Shown here: positions 17,619-26,473 of the stretch, one piece after another | Position numbering within the stretch: the stretch's first letter is position 1 | Layout of the letters: the number at the start of each line of letters is the position of its first letter | Origin: Paenibacillus sp. G2S3 | GTDB taxonomy: Bacteria > Bacillota > Bacilli > Paenibacillales > Paenibacillaceae | Assembly (NCBI RefSeq): GCF_030123105.1 | Contig: NZ_CP126095.1 | Location: 6,138,001 to 6,202,000 of the forward strand | DNA: 64,000 nucleotides | Direction of reading: 5' to 3' | The notes under the pieces: model-generated | The model's input: only the letters and a program-made list of their open reading frames with translations | Told to the model about the DNA's origin: nothing | Databases searched by the model: none | Made by a program: the position numbers and the translations under genes

Positions 17619-18221
17619 TCAGAAAAGAATATCCGGTGACGTGTCGATTCTCCAGTATCCCTCCACTTTCTTCAGCTTCACATACACCGACTCACTCGTT
17701 TGCTGCGCATCTGGATAAGGAACGGTCAGTTCGAATTCAGCGGTTGTCGCAGTCTTAGAGAGCATGCGGGCGGTGGCTTTTTCATACATCAATAGATTTC
17801 CCAAATCTGCATTAACCTGCGACATTCTTCCGTTATACTCCAAAAACTGAGTCTGCACATAATATGCTGCTGCATTGTGAGTGTAGGCTTTTTTTATGTA
17901 ATTCATCAGCTTCGCCTTTGTGCCAATATCACTGGAAAGATAACGGTACTCTTGTGCTTTATACGTGAAGGTTTCTATCGGGAAGATATTTCCGCCTCGA
18001 TTACTATAGAAATAAAGAGCTCTTGCATGGACTACGAGCGGTATGATGCTTTTCACCGTCAAATTATTAATGGTAGCAGGGCCCTCTTTCCCAGGCGCAG
18101 ACACAGCCACCTTCTTGATTGCCGTACTTCCTGCTGACGGCGAAGCTGCCATAGCTCCCCCACTTGCTGAAATAAGACCTATGGAAAGGGCCAACGATCC
18201 AATCATCCACTTTTTGTTCAT
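17619..18221 (-). CDS. iseA: IseA-like secreted inhibitor of DL-endopeptidase autolysins
   Basis: 200 residues from ATG 18221 (MNKKWMIGSLALSIGLISASG), with a perfect AAAGGAGG eight bases upstream. The first ~25 residues are a signal peptide ending in AMAAS. The mature part contains EYRYLSSDIGTKAKLMNYIKK, QVNADLGNLLMYEKA and a C-terminal VKLKKVEGYWRIDTSPDI segment. From memory these match the IseA (YoeB) family, which binds and inhibits NlpC/P60 endopeptidases such as LytF and CwlO. Its location near ftsEX and a wall peptidase is consistent with control of wall hydrolysis. The family call rests on motif memory, not on a search. Confidence 0.65.
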   Translation of the reverse strand: MNKKWMIGSLALSIGLISASGGAMAASPSAGSTAIKKVAVSAPGKEGPATINNLTVKSIIPLVVHARALYFYSNRGGNIFPIETFTYKAQEYRYLSSDIGTKAKLMNYIKKAYTHNAAAYYVQTQFLEYNGRMSQVNADLGNLLMYEKATARMLSKTATTAEFELTVPYPDAQQTSESVYVKLKKVEGYWRIDTSPDILF

Positions 18222-18345
18222 TCGGAATTCCTCCTTTGTCATCTTAAAAATACAGGCGATAGCCACTGTTCCAGCTTATGCACCCCGCAAGCTAAAATAC
18301 CCAATTAACAGAGGAATGAAAACGCATTTATACATTATAGTAACG

Positions 18346-18382
18346 AAAAAAATCCACCCTCCTGATTTACAGGAAAAGTGGA
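18346..18382 (-). terminator. Terminator at the end of the pilus operon (after pilO)
   Basis: On the minus strand TCCAC...CCTG pairs with CAGG...GTGGA, followed by seven T. It lies 34 bases past the pilO stop and separates the operon from the iseA-like gene. Confidence 0.75.
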
Positions 18383-18416
18383 GTCGTGTAATGGTGTTAT
18401 TACATTGGTGAGAGAC

Positions 18417-19022
18417 CTAGTTCGATGATGGAGTAACCACCTCATAATAAGCCGTGAAAGCTACGTTAGCCGTCAAGATACTTTCAGGACTGTTCGCAGA
18501 ACGCTCCTCATAGGATTGTTGGAAATTAAACGAGTCTACATTCACGATACGCGCCAGCATTTGCAGCTCATCCATCCACTGCCGTATGCTTGTATAGGTG
18601 CCCTCTACTACAGCATTCATTTTGATCTGTTTGACCGTCGGGAACAACATCTCAGCCGAACCAGTCATTTGCTGAATCGGATTAGCCTCATCCAAAATAA
18701 AGCTGACATCTTTTAAGCGTGCCTGTGAGGACATCCCAACCGCTCGTAAATCATCGATCAATCCTTCGCTGTCATCGCCTTTCGGGAGTGCTGCCAGAAG
18801 CTCCTGTTGTTCCGAATCTAAAGAAGTTGCGCTGCTTTTTAGTTCATTAATTTTAGTTTGGAGAATCTCTGCTTCTTTTTGTAGCTGGCTGATCTTGGCG
18901 TTCTGTGCGGATATTTCCTTATTTGTCGGTTGAACACCCAGCATATAAAAAGCAAACAACATCAAGAACAGAATCAATACACCTAATACGATTGGAGAGC
19001 GATACTTATTGAACTGTTCCAT
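18417..19022 (-). CDS. pilO: Type IV pilus inner-membrane assembly protein PilO-like
   Basis: 201 residues. A single membrane helix (IVLGVLILFLMLFAFYML, ~11-28) is followed by a coiled coil (~35-75, KISQLQKEAEILQTKINELK) and a ferredoxin-like C-terminal domain, the standard PilO layout. ATG 19022 lies inside the end of pilMN (17-base overlap), so translation is coupled. PilO pairs with PilN to align the pilus motor with the rest of the machine. The protein is of normal size. It is the last pil gene before the terminator. Confidence 0.85.
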   Translation of the reverse strand: MEQFNKYRSPIVLGVLILFLMLFAFYMLGVQPTNKEISAQNAKISQLQKEAEILQTKINELKSSATSLDSEQQELLAALPKGDDSEGLIDDLRAVGMSSQARLKDVSFILDEANPIQQMTGSAEMLFPTVKQIKMNAVVEGTYTSIRQWMDELQMLARIVNVDSFNFQQSYEERSANSPESILTANVAFTAYYEVVTPSSN

Positions 19023-20631
19023 CGCTGTTCACCTCCTCTTGACTAGCTTCCGTTCCATTCGTTTGCGACTTATCTACTGCTAAGTTCACTTTATAAATCG
19101 CTGTATACATATTTAAAGAAATGGCTGCATTCGTTGGTCCCGCACTCTGATTCACAGTTCCTTCGGTCAGCTTCGAAATAGAAGCATCCACCGTGAAGGA
19201 CATCTGACGCAGCTGTCTTAAATAATTAGCGGCATCTACCATAGTAGGTACATTTACAGTCAGGTCAATCGATGTCCGGTAGGTGTAGTTAATGTCACGG
19301 AGCAGAGAGCCCGGTGACAACCCTTTGACTAATTCATCTAGTATGGGAACAGCAACCACCTTATTGTTCTGAATCTCTGTGATTGCCGTCTTCCGATCTA
19401 ACTGGCCAGGTCCGCTGTTTTTAAGCTTTCCAAGCTCTACCTGTAGCATTAAACTGCGATCCTGCAAGCCTTGCAGCTCCTCTTTACCATTAGAGATTTG
19501 ACCCTTATTAGCCGAAAAATAAATCCCCGTCCCAATCGTTCCCACCAGCCAGATCGCTACAAGACCCAGGGTCACATAGGGGAATAATAACGTCTCCCGA
19601 TCTTCTCTTGGCAATAGGTCAATCGTGTCCACGCTGATGATGCTTTTTTGAGCTGTCCCAGCTGCTACTCGGTAATCATTTAGCTCGAGATCAGATACAG
19701 CATCTTTACCCATCTGGTCTAGACTTATCGGTGTAATCTCGAGTTCTGCAAGCGACTGCTGAAGCTCAAGGTCTAGCTGTTTACGAATGGATGGGGCACC
19801 TGTTATGACTAAGTTTTTGATACGAGTCGAGCCATCATGCAAGCTGTACTGGTAGAAGCTGAGCATCCGCGAGATTTCCGCAGTGATCTCCACCATTTGC
19901 TCCGGTGATAATTGCTCTTCCACAGCAACTGCTGTTTCTGCCAAAACCTCACTGTCAGCCATGAACTCCAATGTCGTAACATTTCTACCCTTATGCAGAT
20001 CAAGCAAGTTAATCGTACGAATGAACACCGGATTTCCGTTTCTGAACATATAAACATCCATGACGGATGGCTCTAGATTAATCAGCATCGTTTCCGCAAA
20101 GCTTTCCCCATGTCCAGTCGCTATACTGCGCGCCAAGGCGGTTGCCGAAATTTCAACACTGCTTATACGGAGGCCCGCACGCTCCAAAATTTCTACATAA
20201 TCCTGTATCGATTTCCGGGGAGCGGCAAATACAAGTAAATGGCTATGCTCCTCATCCACTTCGAGCGTTACATAGTCGTAAACAGGATTTTCAAAAGGCA
20301 AATGCAGACCCGTCTCCACTTCCAGCTTCACGAGCTGTTCTACCTGCTTATCGTTGGTACTTGGGATGCTCATTTTGCGGATGATGATCTGCGATGGTGG
20401 GATGGATAAGGAAACCTTGCTGCCCCTTAACCCTTCCTTCCTCACCCACTGCCTGACTCGGTCATACAGCGCCTCGCTATCCGCCACCTGATTCTCAATG
20501 ATCATGCCTGGAAGGAGCGGGAGATACCGTTTTTTGCGGACTTCCCATGACTGTTTATTCTTAAAACTAATATAACGAATTCCGGTAGCTTCAATTGAAA
20601 GCCCGGCCACTTTAGGGCCTAATCCAAGCAT
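19006..20631 (-). CDS. Fused PilM-PilN type IV pilus assembly protein
   Basis: 541 residues from ATG 20631 with AGGAGG ten bases upstream (inside the 14-base gap after pilD). Residues ~1-335 are the actin-like ATPase PilM (VAGLSIEATGIRYISF, LSIPPSQIIIRKMSIPS, FAAPRKSIQDYVEILERAGL). A linker with the PilN cytoplasmic motif DLLPRED leads into one membrane helix (~350-370, VTLGLVAIWLVGTIGTG), a coiled coil and a PilN ferredoxin-like domain (~400-520). In most bacteria PilM and PilN are separate, and PilM binds the N-terminal peptide of PilN. Here they are one continuous frame, with no stop visible between the two parts. The following gene is pilO. Confidence 0.88.
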   Translation of the reverse strand: MLGLGPKVAGLSIEATGIRYISFKNKQSWEVRKKRYLPLLPGMIIENQVADSEALYDRVRQWVRKEGLRGSKVSLSIPPSQIIIRKMSIPSTNDKQVEQLVKLEVETGLHLPFENPVYDYVTLEVDEEHSHLLVFAAPRKSIQDYVEILERAGLRISSVEISATALARSIATGHGESFAETMLINLEPSVMDVYMFRNGNPVFIRTINLLDLHKGRNVTTLEFMADSEVLAETAVAVEEQLSPEQMVEITAEISRMLSFYQYSLHDGSTRIKNLVITGAPSIRKQLDLELQQSLAELEITPISLDQMGKDAVSDLELNDYRVAAGTAQKSIISVDTIDLLPREDRETLLFPYVTLGLVAIWLVGTIGTGIYFSANKGQISNGKEELQGLQDRSLMLQVELGKLKNSGPGQLDRKTAITEIQNNKVVAVPILDELVKGLSPGSLLRDINYTYRTSIDLTVNVPTMVDAANYLRQLRQMSFTVDASISKLTEGTVNQSAGPTNAAISLNMYTAIYKVNLAVDKSQTNGTEASQEEVNSDGTVQ

Positions 20632-20645
20632 ATGTCGATGTCCTC

Positions 20646-21395
20646 CTATCCGATGAGCGAGAAATACGCGCCAATGATGTCTGAACCATATCCGTAACTA
20701 ATTAATGCCCCTATTGCTAACCATGGTCCAAAAGGAATCGGTTGTTTTCGTTTGATGATTCCGAGCAGCATCAGCAGTCCTCCGACCACACTTCCAAGCA
20801 GACAAGCCATCATAAAAGCCAAAATCACATTCGGAAATCCGATGACCAAGCCCAGCAGCGCAAATAACTTCACATCCCCGACACCCATCCCTCCTAACAG
20901 AACAAAAGGAATAAGGGCCCCTCCCCCAAGCACAGCTCCCAGCAAGTGATGCCATAACGACCCCTCTGGAAAGAGCAATACAAGAATGAGCAGGATCGGC
21001 AAAAAGAACAGCAACACCTTGTTCGGAATCAGCATGTACTTCAAATCCGCAACCGTCACAATAACCGCTAAACTCACAAACACGAACCCGAGGATCCCCT
21101 TCCCCGTCAGACCAAATTGCAAGTACACCCATAGAAAAAGTAAACCCGTCGCCGCTTCTCCTAGCGGATATAAAGGCGACACCCTTGTGCCGCAGTAACG
21201 ACACTTGCCTCCTGACAGCAGGTAGCTTATCACAGGAAACAAATCCCGCGCCTTCAGCCGCGTATTGCAGTTCGGGCAATGTGACGGCGGATTAAGCAAA
21301 GATTCCTTTGCTGGCACCCGCAGTGCCACTACGTTATAGAAGGAGCCTAGCGTCAGGCCCAGTAATGTGATGTAACTTGCGATGAATATCGTCAT
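20646..21395 (-). CDS. pilD: Prepilin peptidase/N-methyltransferase PilD-like
   Basis: 249 residues with about eight membrane segments. Two zinc-finger CxxC pairs (HCPNCNTRL and KCRYCGTRV) mark the methyltransferase part. The aspartyl protease aspartates lie in ATVADLKYMLIPN and in GGMGVGDVKLF (the GxGD motif). It cleaves the leader of prepilins after the glycine before FTLIE and methylates the new N-terminus. It sits directly after pilA, and three more prepilin-like genes lie 10 kb upstream. ATG 21395 has AGAGGAAA upstream. Confidence 0.93.
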   Translation of the reverse strand: MTIFIASYITLLGLTLGSFYNVVALRVPAKESLLNPPSHCPNCNTRLKARDLFPVISYLLSGGKCRYCGTRVSPLYPLGEAATGLLFLWVYLQFGLTGKGILGFVFVSLAVIVTVADLKYMLIPNKVLLFFLPILLILVLLFPEGSLWHHLLGAVLGGGALIPFVLLGGMGVGDVKLFALLGLVIGFPNVILAFMMACLLGSVVGGLLMLLGIIKRKQPIPFGPWLAIGALISYGYGSDIIGAYFSLIG

Positions 21396-21423
21396 GGATT
21401 TCCTCTGTTTGCTTTCTGGATTT

Positions 21424-21452
21424 TAAAAAAGGAATCGGGAAGTCCGATTCCT
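21424..21452 (-). terminator. Terminator after pilA
   Basis: On the minus strand AAGGAATCGG and CCGATTCCTT pair around a five-base loop and are followed by six T. It lies between pilA and pilD. It may reduce expression of downstream genes so that the major pilin is made in excess. Confidence 0.85.
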
Positions 21453-21487
21453 TGGGGAATTTCTCTGAATTATAAATTATTCTATAA

Positions 21488-21967
21488 TTAATTTTTCGCT
21501 CCTTTTGCTGCTGGTTCAGAACTTAGAACCTCAGCAGGTGTGAAGTCCTTTGCTGTGCTAGAACCTGCTAATGTTAGAGACAAAGCACTTAACTGACCTT
21601 CACCATTAAAAGTCACTGTCCCTCCTGTAATTGCAACTTTTGTGCTAGGAAGCACAAGATTATTATCTAAATAACCTGTTCCCACCAAGTCTGTTGCAGG
21701 ACTAGTTGCACCATTAATTGTAACCACCTGATTTGTGAAGTTTCCATTTTGTTCACCTATTACATATAAGCGAGCTGCATCATAAATTTGACGAGCTGTG
21801 GCAACATCAGATTTAGCTTTTGAATTAGAAATTACATTCCCAATCAAGGGTATAGCAATAACCGCAATAATCCCCAAAATAACGATGACCGCCAATAACT
21901 CAATCAGCGTAAACCCCTTTTGGCTTTCCTCTTTGCTCAATCTTCTCTTAATGGCTTGTGCTAACAT
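21488..21967 (-). CDS. pilA: Major type IV pilin-like prepilin
   Basis: 159 residues from ATG 21967 with AGGGGG upstream. A short basic leader (LSKEESQKG) is cut before FTLIELLAVIVILGIIAVIAIP, the standard class III pilin hydrophobic helix with E at +5. The body is rich in G, T, N and V (VTINGATSPATDLVGTGYL) and ends in PAAKGAKN. No paired cysteines are seen. A terminator follows, and an unusual structured leader of about 150 bases precedes it. This suggests separate, high expression from the rest of the operon. PilD and the motors PilB and PilT are encoded beside it. Confidence 0.92.
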   Translation of the reverse strand: MLAQAIKRRLSKEESQKGFTLIELLAVIVILGIIAVIAIPLIGNVISNSKAKSDVATARQIYDAARLYVIGEQNGNFTNQVVTINGATSPATDLVGTGYLDNNLVLPSTKVAITGGTVTFNGEGQLSALSLTLAGSSTAKDFTPAEVLSSEPAAKGAKN

Positions 21968-21974
21968 TTTATTT

Positions 21975-22130
21975 CCCCCTCTAAGTGGTGTGTGGTAATA
22001 CAGCTTATATCTTTTATTTCCGTGAATCCCGCTACAATGCTCGTCCTTCCTTGTCTAGCGCTAGCAAAAGGTCTGCGACCCTGCCCCGCTCCCTCGGGCG
22101 TCACCCCTCTCAATATCTTCAAGGAACCAC
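21975..22130 (-). ncRNA. Structured 5' leader of pilA, class not recognised
   Basis: On the minus strand, the 168 bases between pilC and pilA are much more GC-rich than flanking spacers and show strong pairing. GAACC-TTGT-GGTTC is a hairpin at the pilC stop. TTCCTTG pairs with CAAGGAA about 70 bases downstream to close a domain. Inside are GGGTGACGCCC, GGTCGCAGACC and the palindrome CTAGCGCTAG. It lacks the GCAAACC/GCAAAGCC signature of c-di-GMP-I riboswitches, and I could not match another class. It could be a riboswitch, a stabilising leader or an intercistronic processing site. Confidence 0.45.
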
Positions 22131-22135
22131 AAGGT

Positions 22136-23341
22136 TCACATATTGCCGTACAGACTGAACATCGGCAGCATAATAGCGGCCACAATCACACCCACAACAC
22201 CCGCTAGAAAAGCAATCAGCAATGGTTCAAGCAGTGACTTCAGACGATCAACGGTATTTTCTACGTCCATCTCATAGAAGTCAGCTACCTTAGACAACAT
22301 CGTGTCGAGCGCCCCCGTCTCTTCGCCAATCGCAATCATCTGTGTAACTAGCGGTGGGAAAACCCAGGCTTTTTTCAAAGGTTCAGATAATGGGTTGCCT
22401 TGTCGCAACGAATCTCCTGCACTTCGAATGAATCCCCCAATGACCTTATTTCCTGCTACCTCTTCTACAATCACCAAAGATTGCAGGATCGGAACTGAAC
22501 TGGCATAAAGAGATGAAAAAGTACGCGTAAACTGAGCAATCGAGCCTTTTTGATTCAGCTTGCCGAACACGGGAATCTTCAGCTTGGCATAATCGAGTGC
22601 GTAGGCACCCTTTTCTGTGCGTTTTGTAATCTGAAAAGCTATCACTAGGAGAAAAACTCCGAGTATCCAGAAATACCATTGACCTTGAATACTTTTACTA
22701 AGCGCCAATACCATTTTTGTAATCGCCGGAAGCTCTGCATTCATCGATTCGAACATCGTTACAAACTGTGGAACTATTGCCCAGAGAAGGTATATAACCG
22801 CTCCAATCGCCATCACCCCGACGGTAATCGGGTAAGTAAGCGCTGATTTGATTTTCTCCGTTGTGGAATGCTGCTTCTCAAAAAACATCGCCAGTCTGTC
22901 GAGCGTCCCCTCAATATCACCGGATTCCTCTCCGGCACGGATCATGCTGACGAATAGCTGCGGGAAGATTTTTTTATGGTCCTGAACGGCTTGTGAGAAC
23001 GAGATCCCGCGCATCAGGCTTGAATTCACTTCCACAAGTGCTTTGCGTAGAGGCTTACTCTCAGTCTGCTCCGCCAAAATACGCGTTGCATCCACAATTG
23101 ACACCCCAGCACGCATTAACGTGGCAAACTGTCTGCAATAAATGATGAAATGAAGCGGTTTAACTGGATTACCGATATAAATATCCATCGATAGAATCGT
23201 TGTTTTGCGTTCGATCAGCGAGAAAACCGTAAGGCCCCGTTTGCGTAACTCCTCCATTGCCGTGGGCTTATCTGTTGCGGTTAGCTTTCCTTTAATGGAC
23301 TTGCCTGCGGTTGTCTTTACTTGATATTCAAAAAGAGGCAT
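22136..23341 (-). CDS. pilC: Type IV pilus inner-membrane platform protein PilC
   Basis: 401 residues, typical of PilC/GspF. An N-terminal domain (MPLFEYQVKTTAGKSIKGKL) precedes two T2SSF repeats. Each repeat has the conserved FCRQ/LM-type start (IIYCRQFATLMRAGVS and FTRTFSSLYASSVP), GEESGD / GEETGALD and membrane helices. ATG 23341 shares one base with the pilT TGA stop, so translation is coupled. PilC is the membrane platform turned by PilB (extension) and PilT (retraction). Confidence 0.95.
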   Translation of the reverse strand: MPLFEYQVKTTAGKSIKGKLTATDKPTAMEELRKRGLTVFSLIERKTTILSMDIYIGNPVKPLHFIIYCRQFATLMRAGVSIVDATRILAEQTESKPLRKALVEVNSSLMRGISFSQAVQDHKKIFPQLFVSMIRAGEESGDIEGTLDRLAMFFEKQHSTTEKIKSALTYPITVGVMAIGAVIYLLWAIVPQFVTMFESMNAELPAITKMVLALSKSIQGQWYFWILGVFLLVIAFQITKRTEKGAYALDYAKLKIPVFGKLNQKGSIAQFTRTFSSLYASSVPILQSLVIVEEVAGNKVIGGFIRSAGDSLRQGNPLSEPLKKAWVFPPLVTQMIAIGEETGALDTMLSKVADFYEMDVENTVDRLKSLLEPLLIAFLAGVVGVIVAAIMLPMFSLYGNM

Positions 23342-24390
23342 CAGCTGCTCACCTCCGTCATAAACGCCTTAGCTGCTGCTGGTTCAATAAACCCCTGCGA
23401 TAAATAGTCGCGGATACTCATATCCAACGTATGCATGCCTTGCGCGCGTCCGGTTTGCATTACATTTTTAATCTGATGTGTCTTTTCGGTACGAATAAGG
23501 TTCGCTACGGCAGGTGTATTCACTAAGATTTCTGTTGCACATATCCGCCCGCGTCCCCCTGCTCTTGCAAACAACCGCTGACTAACAACTGCCAGTAATA
23601 CTGAGGCTAGCTGTGATCGGATCTGCCCCTGCTGATGTCCCGGAAAAGCGTCAATAATTCGATCAATCGTCTGTGGTGCGTCTGTTGTATGTAAGGTTGC
23701 CATCACAAGATGACCTGTCTCTGCGGCAGTAACTGCTGCTGTAATGGTCTCCAAATCCCGCATCTCTCCAACGAGAATAACATCCGGATCCTGACGTAAT
23801 GCGGCACGTAGTCCGCTCGAAAAACTAGCTGTATCGCTGCCCACTTCACGTTGATCCACTAAACAGGTTCCATGACTATGCAGAAATTCTATAGGATCTT
23901 CAAGCGTCACAATATGCTTGCTTTCGGTCTTGTTAATGTAATTCAGCATAGCTGCTAACGTAGAGGATTTACCGCTGCCCGTAGGGCCTGTAACTAGAAT
24001 CAAACCTTGTGGTTTGAGTGACAATGTGGACAAAATCGGAGGCATCGACAGCTGTTCTAGACTCGGAATCTCTGCAGGAATGGCCCGGGCAGCAATACTA
24101 ATCTCACCCCGCTGACGATAGACATTCACCCGAAATCTTACGCCGCCATCCAGCGGATAAGAGAAATCCACCTCACCTGCATTCCGAAACACTTCGCTTC
24201 TTTCACTGCCAAGCAGCGCTTCCGCCATTTCTGCAGCTTCATCGACTGTTACTGGTGTACTCTCAAGTGGGTGAAGTGTTCCATCCATACGTATCACCGG
24301 AGGCGAGCCTACAGAGATATGTAAGTCGGAAGCTTTGGAGGAGTATGCTGTCTGCAAAAGCTGTCTAATATCCCGCGTATACGTTGGCAT
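23341..24390 (-). CDS. pilT: Pilus retraction ATPase PilT
   Basis: 349 residues. N-terminal PAS-like domain, then a RecA-like core with Walker A GPTGSGKSS (~135-143), an Asp box VTLEDPIEFLH, Walker B ILVGEMRD, and His box TGHLVMATLHTTDA. It contains an AIRNLIRE-like region (AVANLIRTEKTHQIKN), a hallmark of PilT rather than PilB. The length is normal. It lies between pilB and pilC with a 43-base gap to pilB. It implies that the pilus is retractile, so twitching, DNA uptake or surface sensing are possible. Confidence 0.95.
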   Translation of the reverse strand: MPTYTRDIRQLLQTAYSSKASDLHISVGSPPVIRMDGTLHPLESTPVTVDEAAEMAEALLGSERSEVFRNAGEVDFSYPLDGGVRFRVNVYRQRGEISIAARAIPAEIPSLEQLSMPPILSTLSLKPQGLILVTGPTGSGKSSTLAAMLNYINKTESKHIVTLEDPIEFLHSHGTCLVDQREVGSDTASFSSGLRAALRQDPDVILVGEMRDLETITAAVTAAETGHLVMATLHTTDAPQTIDRIIDAFPGHQQGQIRSQLASVLLAVVSQRLFARAGGRGRICATEILVNTPAVANLIRTEKTHQIKNVMQTGRAQGMHTLDMSIRDYLSQGFIEPAAAKAFMTEVSS

Positions 24391-24433
24391 CCGCTGCTCC
24401 CCCTATTTTAAAATGAAAAACACCTAAAAGACC

Positions 24434-26098
24434 CTAATGTGAGACCGTTTCGCGCATGACTTCTTGAAGCGTTGTAATCCCTTGACTAACTTTGAGTAAG
24501 CCATCATCCATCAGTTGAACAAGTCCACGCGCTTTGCCTGCGATACGGAGTTCTTCTACTGAAGCAGTGTTCGTAATAAGCTGCCGCAAATGATCGTCAA
24601 TGCTGAGTACCTCATGAATCGCTATTCGGCCTCGATAACCAGAACTGCTACAGCTACCGCAGCCTCGGCCACGATGTAGTTCATCCGCTGGCAACCCCAA
24701 GCTACGTAGCATAATTGCTTCCTGCTCAGACGGTTTGTAGGTTTCTTTGCAGTCGTTGCAGATTTTGCGAACGAGCCGCTGCGCTACCACACCAATTAGT
24801 GAGGAGGCAATTAAATAAGGCTCTACTCCCATATCTCGCAAGCGAGAGACGGAGCTAATCGCATCGTTTGTATGTAAAGTAGACAACACTAGATGACCCG
24901 TTAATGAGGCGCGAACTGCAATTTCAGCAGTTTCCGCATCCCGTATTTCACCGACCATTACAATATTCGGATCTTGTCGAAGAATTGAACGTAGTCCCGC
25001 GGCAAAGGTTAGCCCAATAGCCGAGTTTACGTGTACCTGATTTACACCTTCAAGCTGATATTCCACTGGATCTTCAACCGTGATAATATTTGCACTTTCT
25101 ACATTGAGTTGATTCAGCGCTGAATATAAAGTCGTTGTTTTTCCACTACCTGTAGGTCCAGTGATTAGCAGAATTCCATAAGGACGAGCAATCATTTCCT
25201 TAAAAGCTTCCGCATTCCCCTCACTGAATCCCAAAGCATCTACAGATTTGACACCTGTGCTTAAATCTAGCAACCGCAGTACAATCTTCTCCCCGTGCAT
25301 CGTAGGTAATGAGGACACGCGAATATCTACCATTTTGTAATCAAACTGCATTTTGATTCGGCCGTCTTGTGGCAAACGCCGTTCAGCGATATTCAGTCGG
25401 GCCATTATTTTCAGACGAGCAGTGATAAAGCCCTGCATCTGCTTAGGAATAATCCGCTCTGTCCGTAAAGTTCCATCAATGCGGTAGCGGATCGTTAAAT
25501 TATTCTCACCTGGGTCCATATGTATATCAGACGCCCGCAGAGCAACAGCCTGCTGAATCATCTGGTTGACCAAACGAACAATTGGAGAGTCCTCGTCTGT
25601 AATCTCCGTTTCTTCTATTTCTTCCTGTGTCGGGAGCTCTACTAGCATCTGATTCATAGAATCACGCATGCCATAATGACGCGCAATCGCCCGCTGCAGC
25701 TCATCCCTAGTGGAAATAGCAGGTTCGATCCGGAACCCTGTACTCATTCGTAAATCTTCTATCGCAAAATAATCCAGCGGATCGGCCATCGCAACCATCA
25801 GCTTACCGCCTTCTTTTAAGAAGGGAAGTACTTGGTAACGCTTAGCCATACTTTCAGGAATAATCTGCGTAATCGCAGGATCAATCTGGTATTTAAATAA
25901 ACTGACATGCGGAATGCCGAGCTGGAATTCAAGTACTTCAATCAGCTGCTGCTCCGTGATATAGCCTTGAGAGATTAGCAGATCGCCAAGCTTACGCTTA
26001 CTTTTACGCTGTTCCGCAAGCGCTTCAAGCAGCTGTTCCTGCGAAATAATATTATTTTCTACCAGCAAATCGCCAAGTCTCTTTTTCGCGATGGCCAT
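24434..26098 (-). CDS. pilB: Pilus extension ATPase PilB with MshEN domain
   Basis: 554 residues. The N-terminus has a tandem MshEN/T2SSE_N motif, KRLGDLLVENNIISQEQL (~6-23) and KLGDLLISQGYITEQQL (~36-52), which in MshE and other PilB-like ATPases binds c-di-GMP. The RecA-like core has Walker A GPTGSGKTT (~314-322), Asp box TVEDPVEY, Walker B IVMVGEIRD and His box GHLVLSTLHTND. A tetracysteine zinc motif (CNDC ... CGSC, ~448-483) is present. It is the first gene of the pilus operon; the promoter should lie in the AT-rich divergent region 26099-26473. Similarity to type II secretion GspE is possible, but PilT, PilMN and PilO point to a pilus. Confidence 0.95.
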   Translation of the reverse strand: MAIAKKRLGDLLVENNIISQEQLLEALAEQRKSKRKLGDLLISQGYITEQQLIEVLEFQLGIPHVSLFKYQIDPAITQIIPESMAKRYQVLPFLKEGGKLMVAMADPLDYFAIEDLRMSTGFRIEPAISTRDELQRAIARHYGMRDSMNQMLVELPTQEEIEETEITDEDSPIVRLVNQMIQQAVALRASDIHMDPGENNLTIRYRIDGTLRTERIIPKQMQGFITARLKIMARLNIAERRLPQDGRIKMQFDYKMVDIRVSSLPTMHGEKIVLRLLDLSTGVKSVDALGFSEGNAEAFKEMIARPYGILLITGPTGSGKTTTLYSALNQLNVESANIITVEDPVEYQLEGVNQVHVNSAIGLTFAAGLRSILRQDPNIVMVGEIRDAETAEIAVRASLTGHLVLSTLHTNDAISSVSRLRDMGVEPYLIASSLIGVVAQRLVRKICNDCKETYKPSEQEAIMLRSLGLPADELHRGRGCGSCSSSGYRGRIAIHEVLSIDDHLRQLITNTASVEELRIAGKARGLVQLMDDGLLKVSQGITTLQEVMRETVSH

Positions 26099-26473
26099 GT
26101 CCGTTCAGCTCCGTATGCCGTTATTGGTTATGCTTTTACACTGACCTCAATAATGGATAATAATAGGAATAACTAAAGATAAATTACCAGTTCTATTTCT
26201 GCAAAATATGAAAATTATTTTTTCCATAATTACGGATTCATCATTTTTTTCAAACTAGCGTATTTTTCAATAGACTTGGGACTTTAGTAATAAATTTATA
26301 GGTATATTTCAATAGATTTATGTTGTCTATCAATGCTGAATGTCCTAGAATGTATATAACATAGATTGGATAATTTTACAATGAAATCAGCTGAAAAAGC
26401 TGTCGCAAACTAGCATATATAACATACGATTCGACCATATCTACCAATAGTTAACAATCAGGGAGAGATGAAC
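26099..26473. other. AT-rich divergent intergenic region between pilB and the giant secreted protein
   Basis: 375 bases without a gene. It should contain promoters for both directions. A weak direct repeat, TATATAACATA at ~26353 and ~26415, flanks a small hairpin CAGCT-GAAAA-AGCTG (~26389). The hairpin is followed by CGCAAAC, which recalls part of a c-di-GMP-I riboswitch, but the rest of that motif is missing. Confidence 0.5.
26323..26351 (+). promoter_or_regulatory. Candidate sigma-A promoter for the giant secreted protein
   Basis: TTGTCT (26323-26328), 17-base spacer, TAGAAT (26346-26351). This would give a leader of about 115 bases containing the CAGCT/AGCTG hairpin. Confidence 0.5.

Noticed and set aside
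26380..26430. Possible c-di-GMP-I riboswitch before the giant gene (CAGCT-GAAAA-AGCTG then CGCAAAC)
   Set aside because: Only one half of the expected motif is present; the GCAAACC stem and the receptor half are missing.
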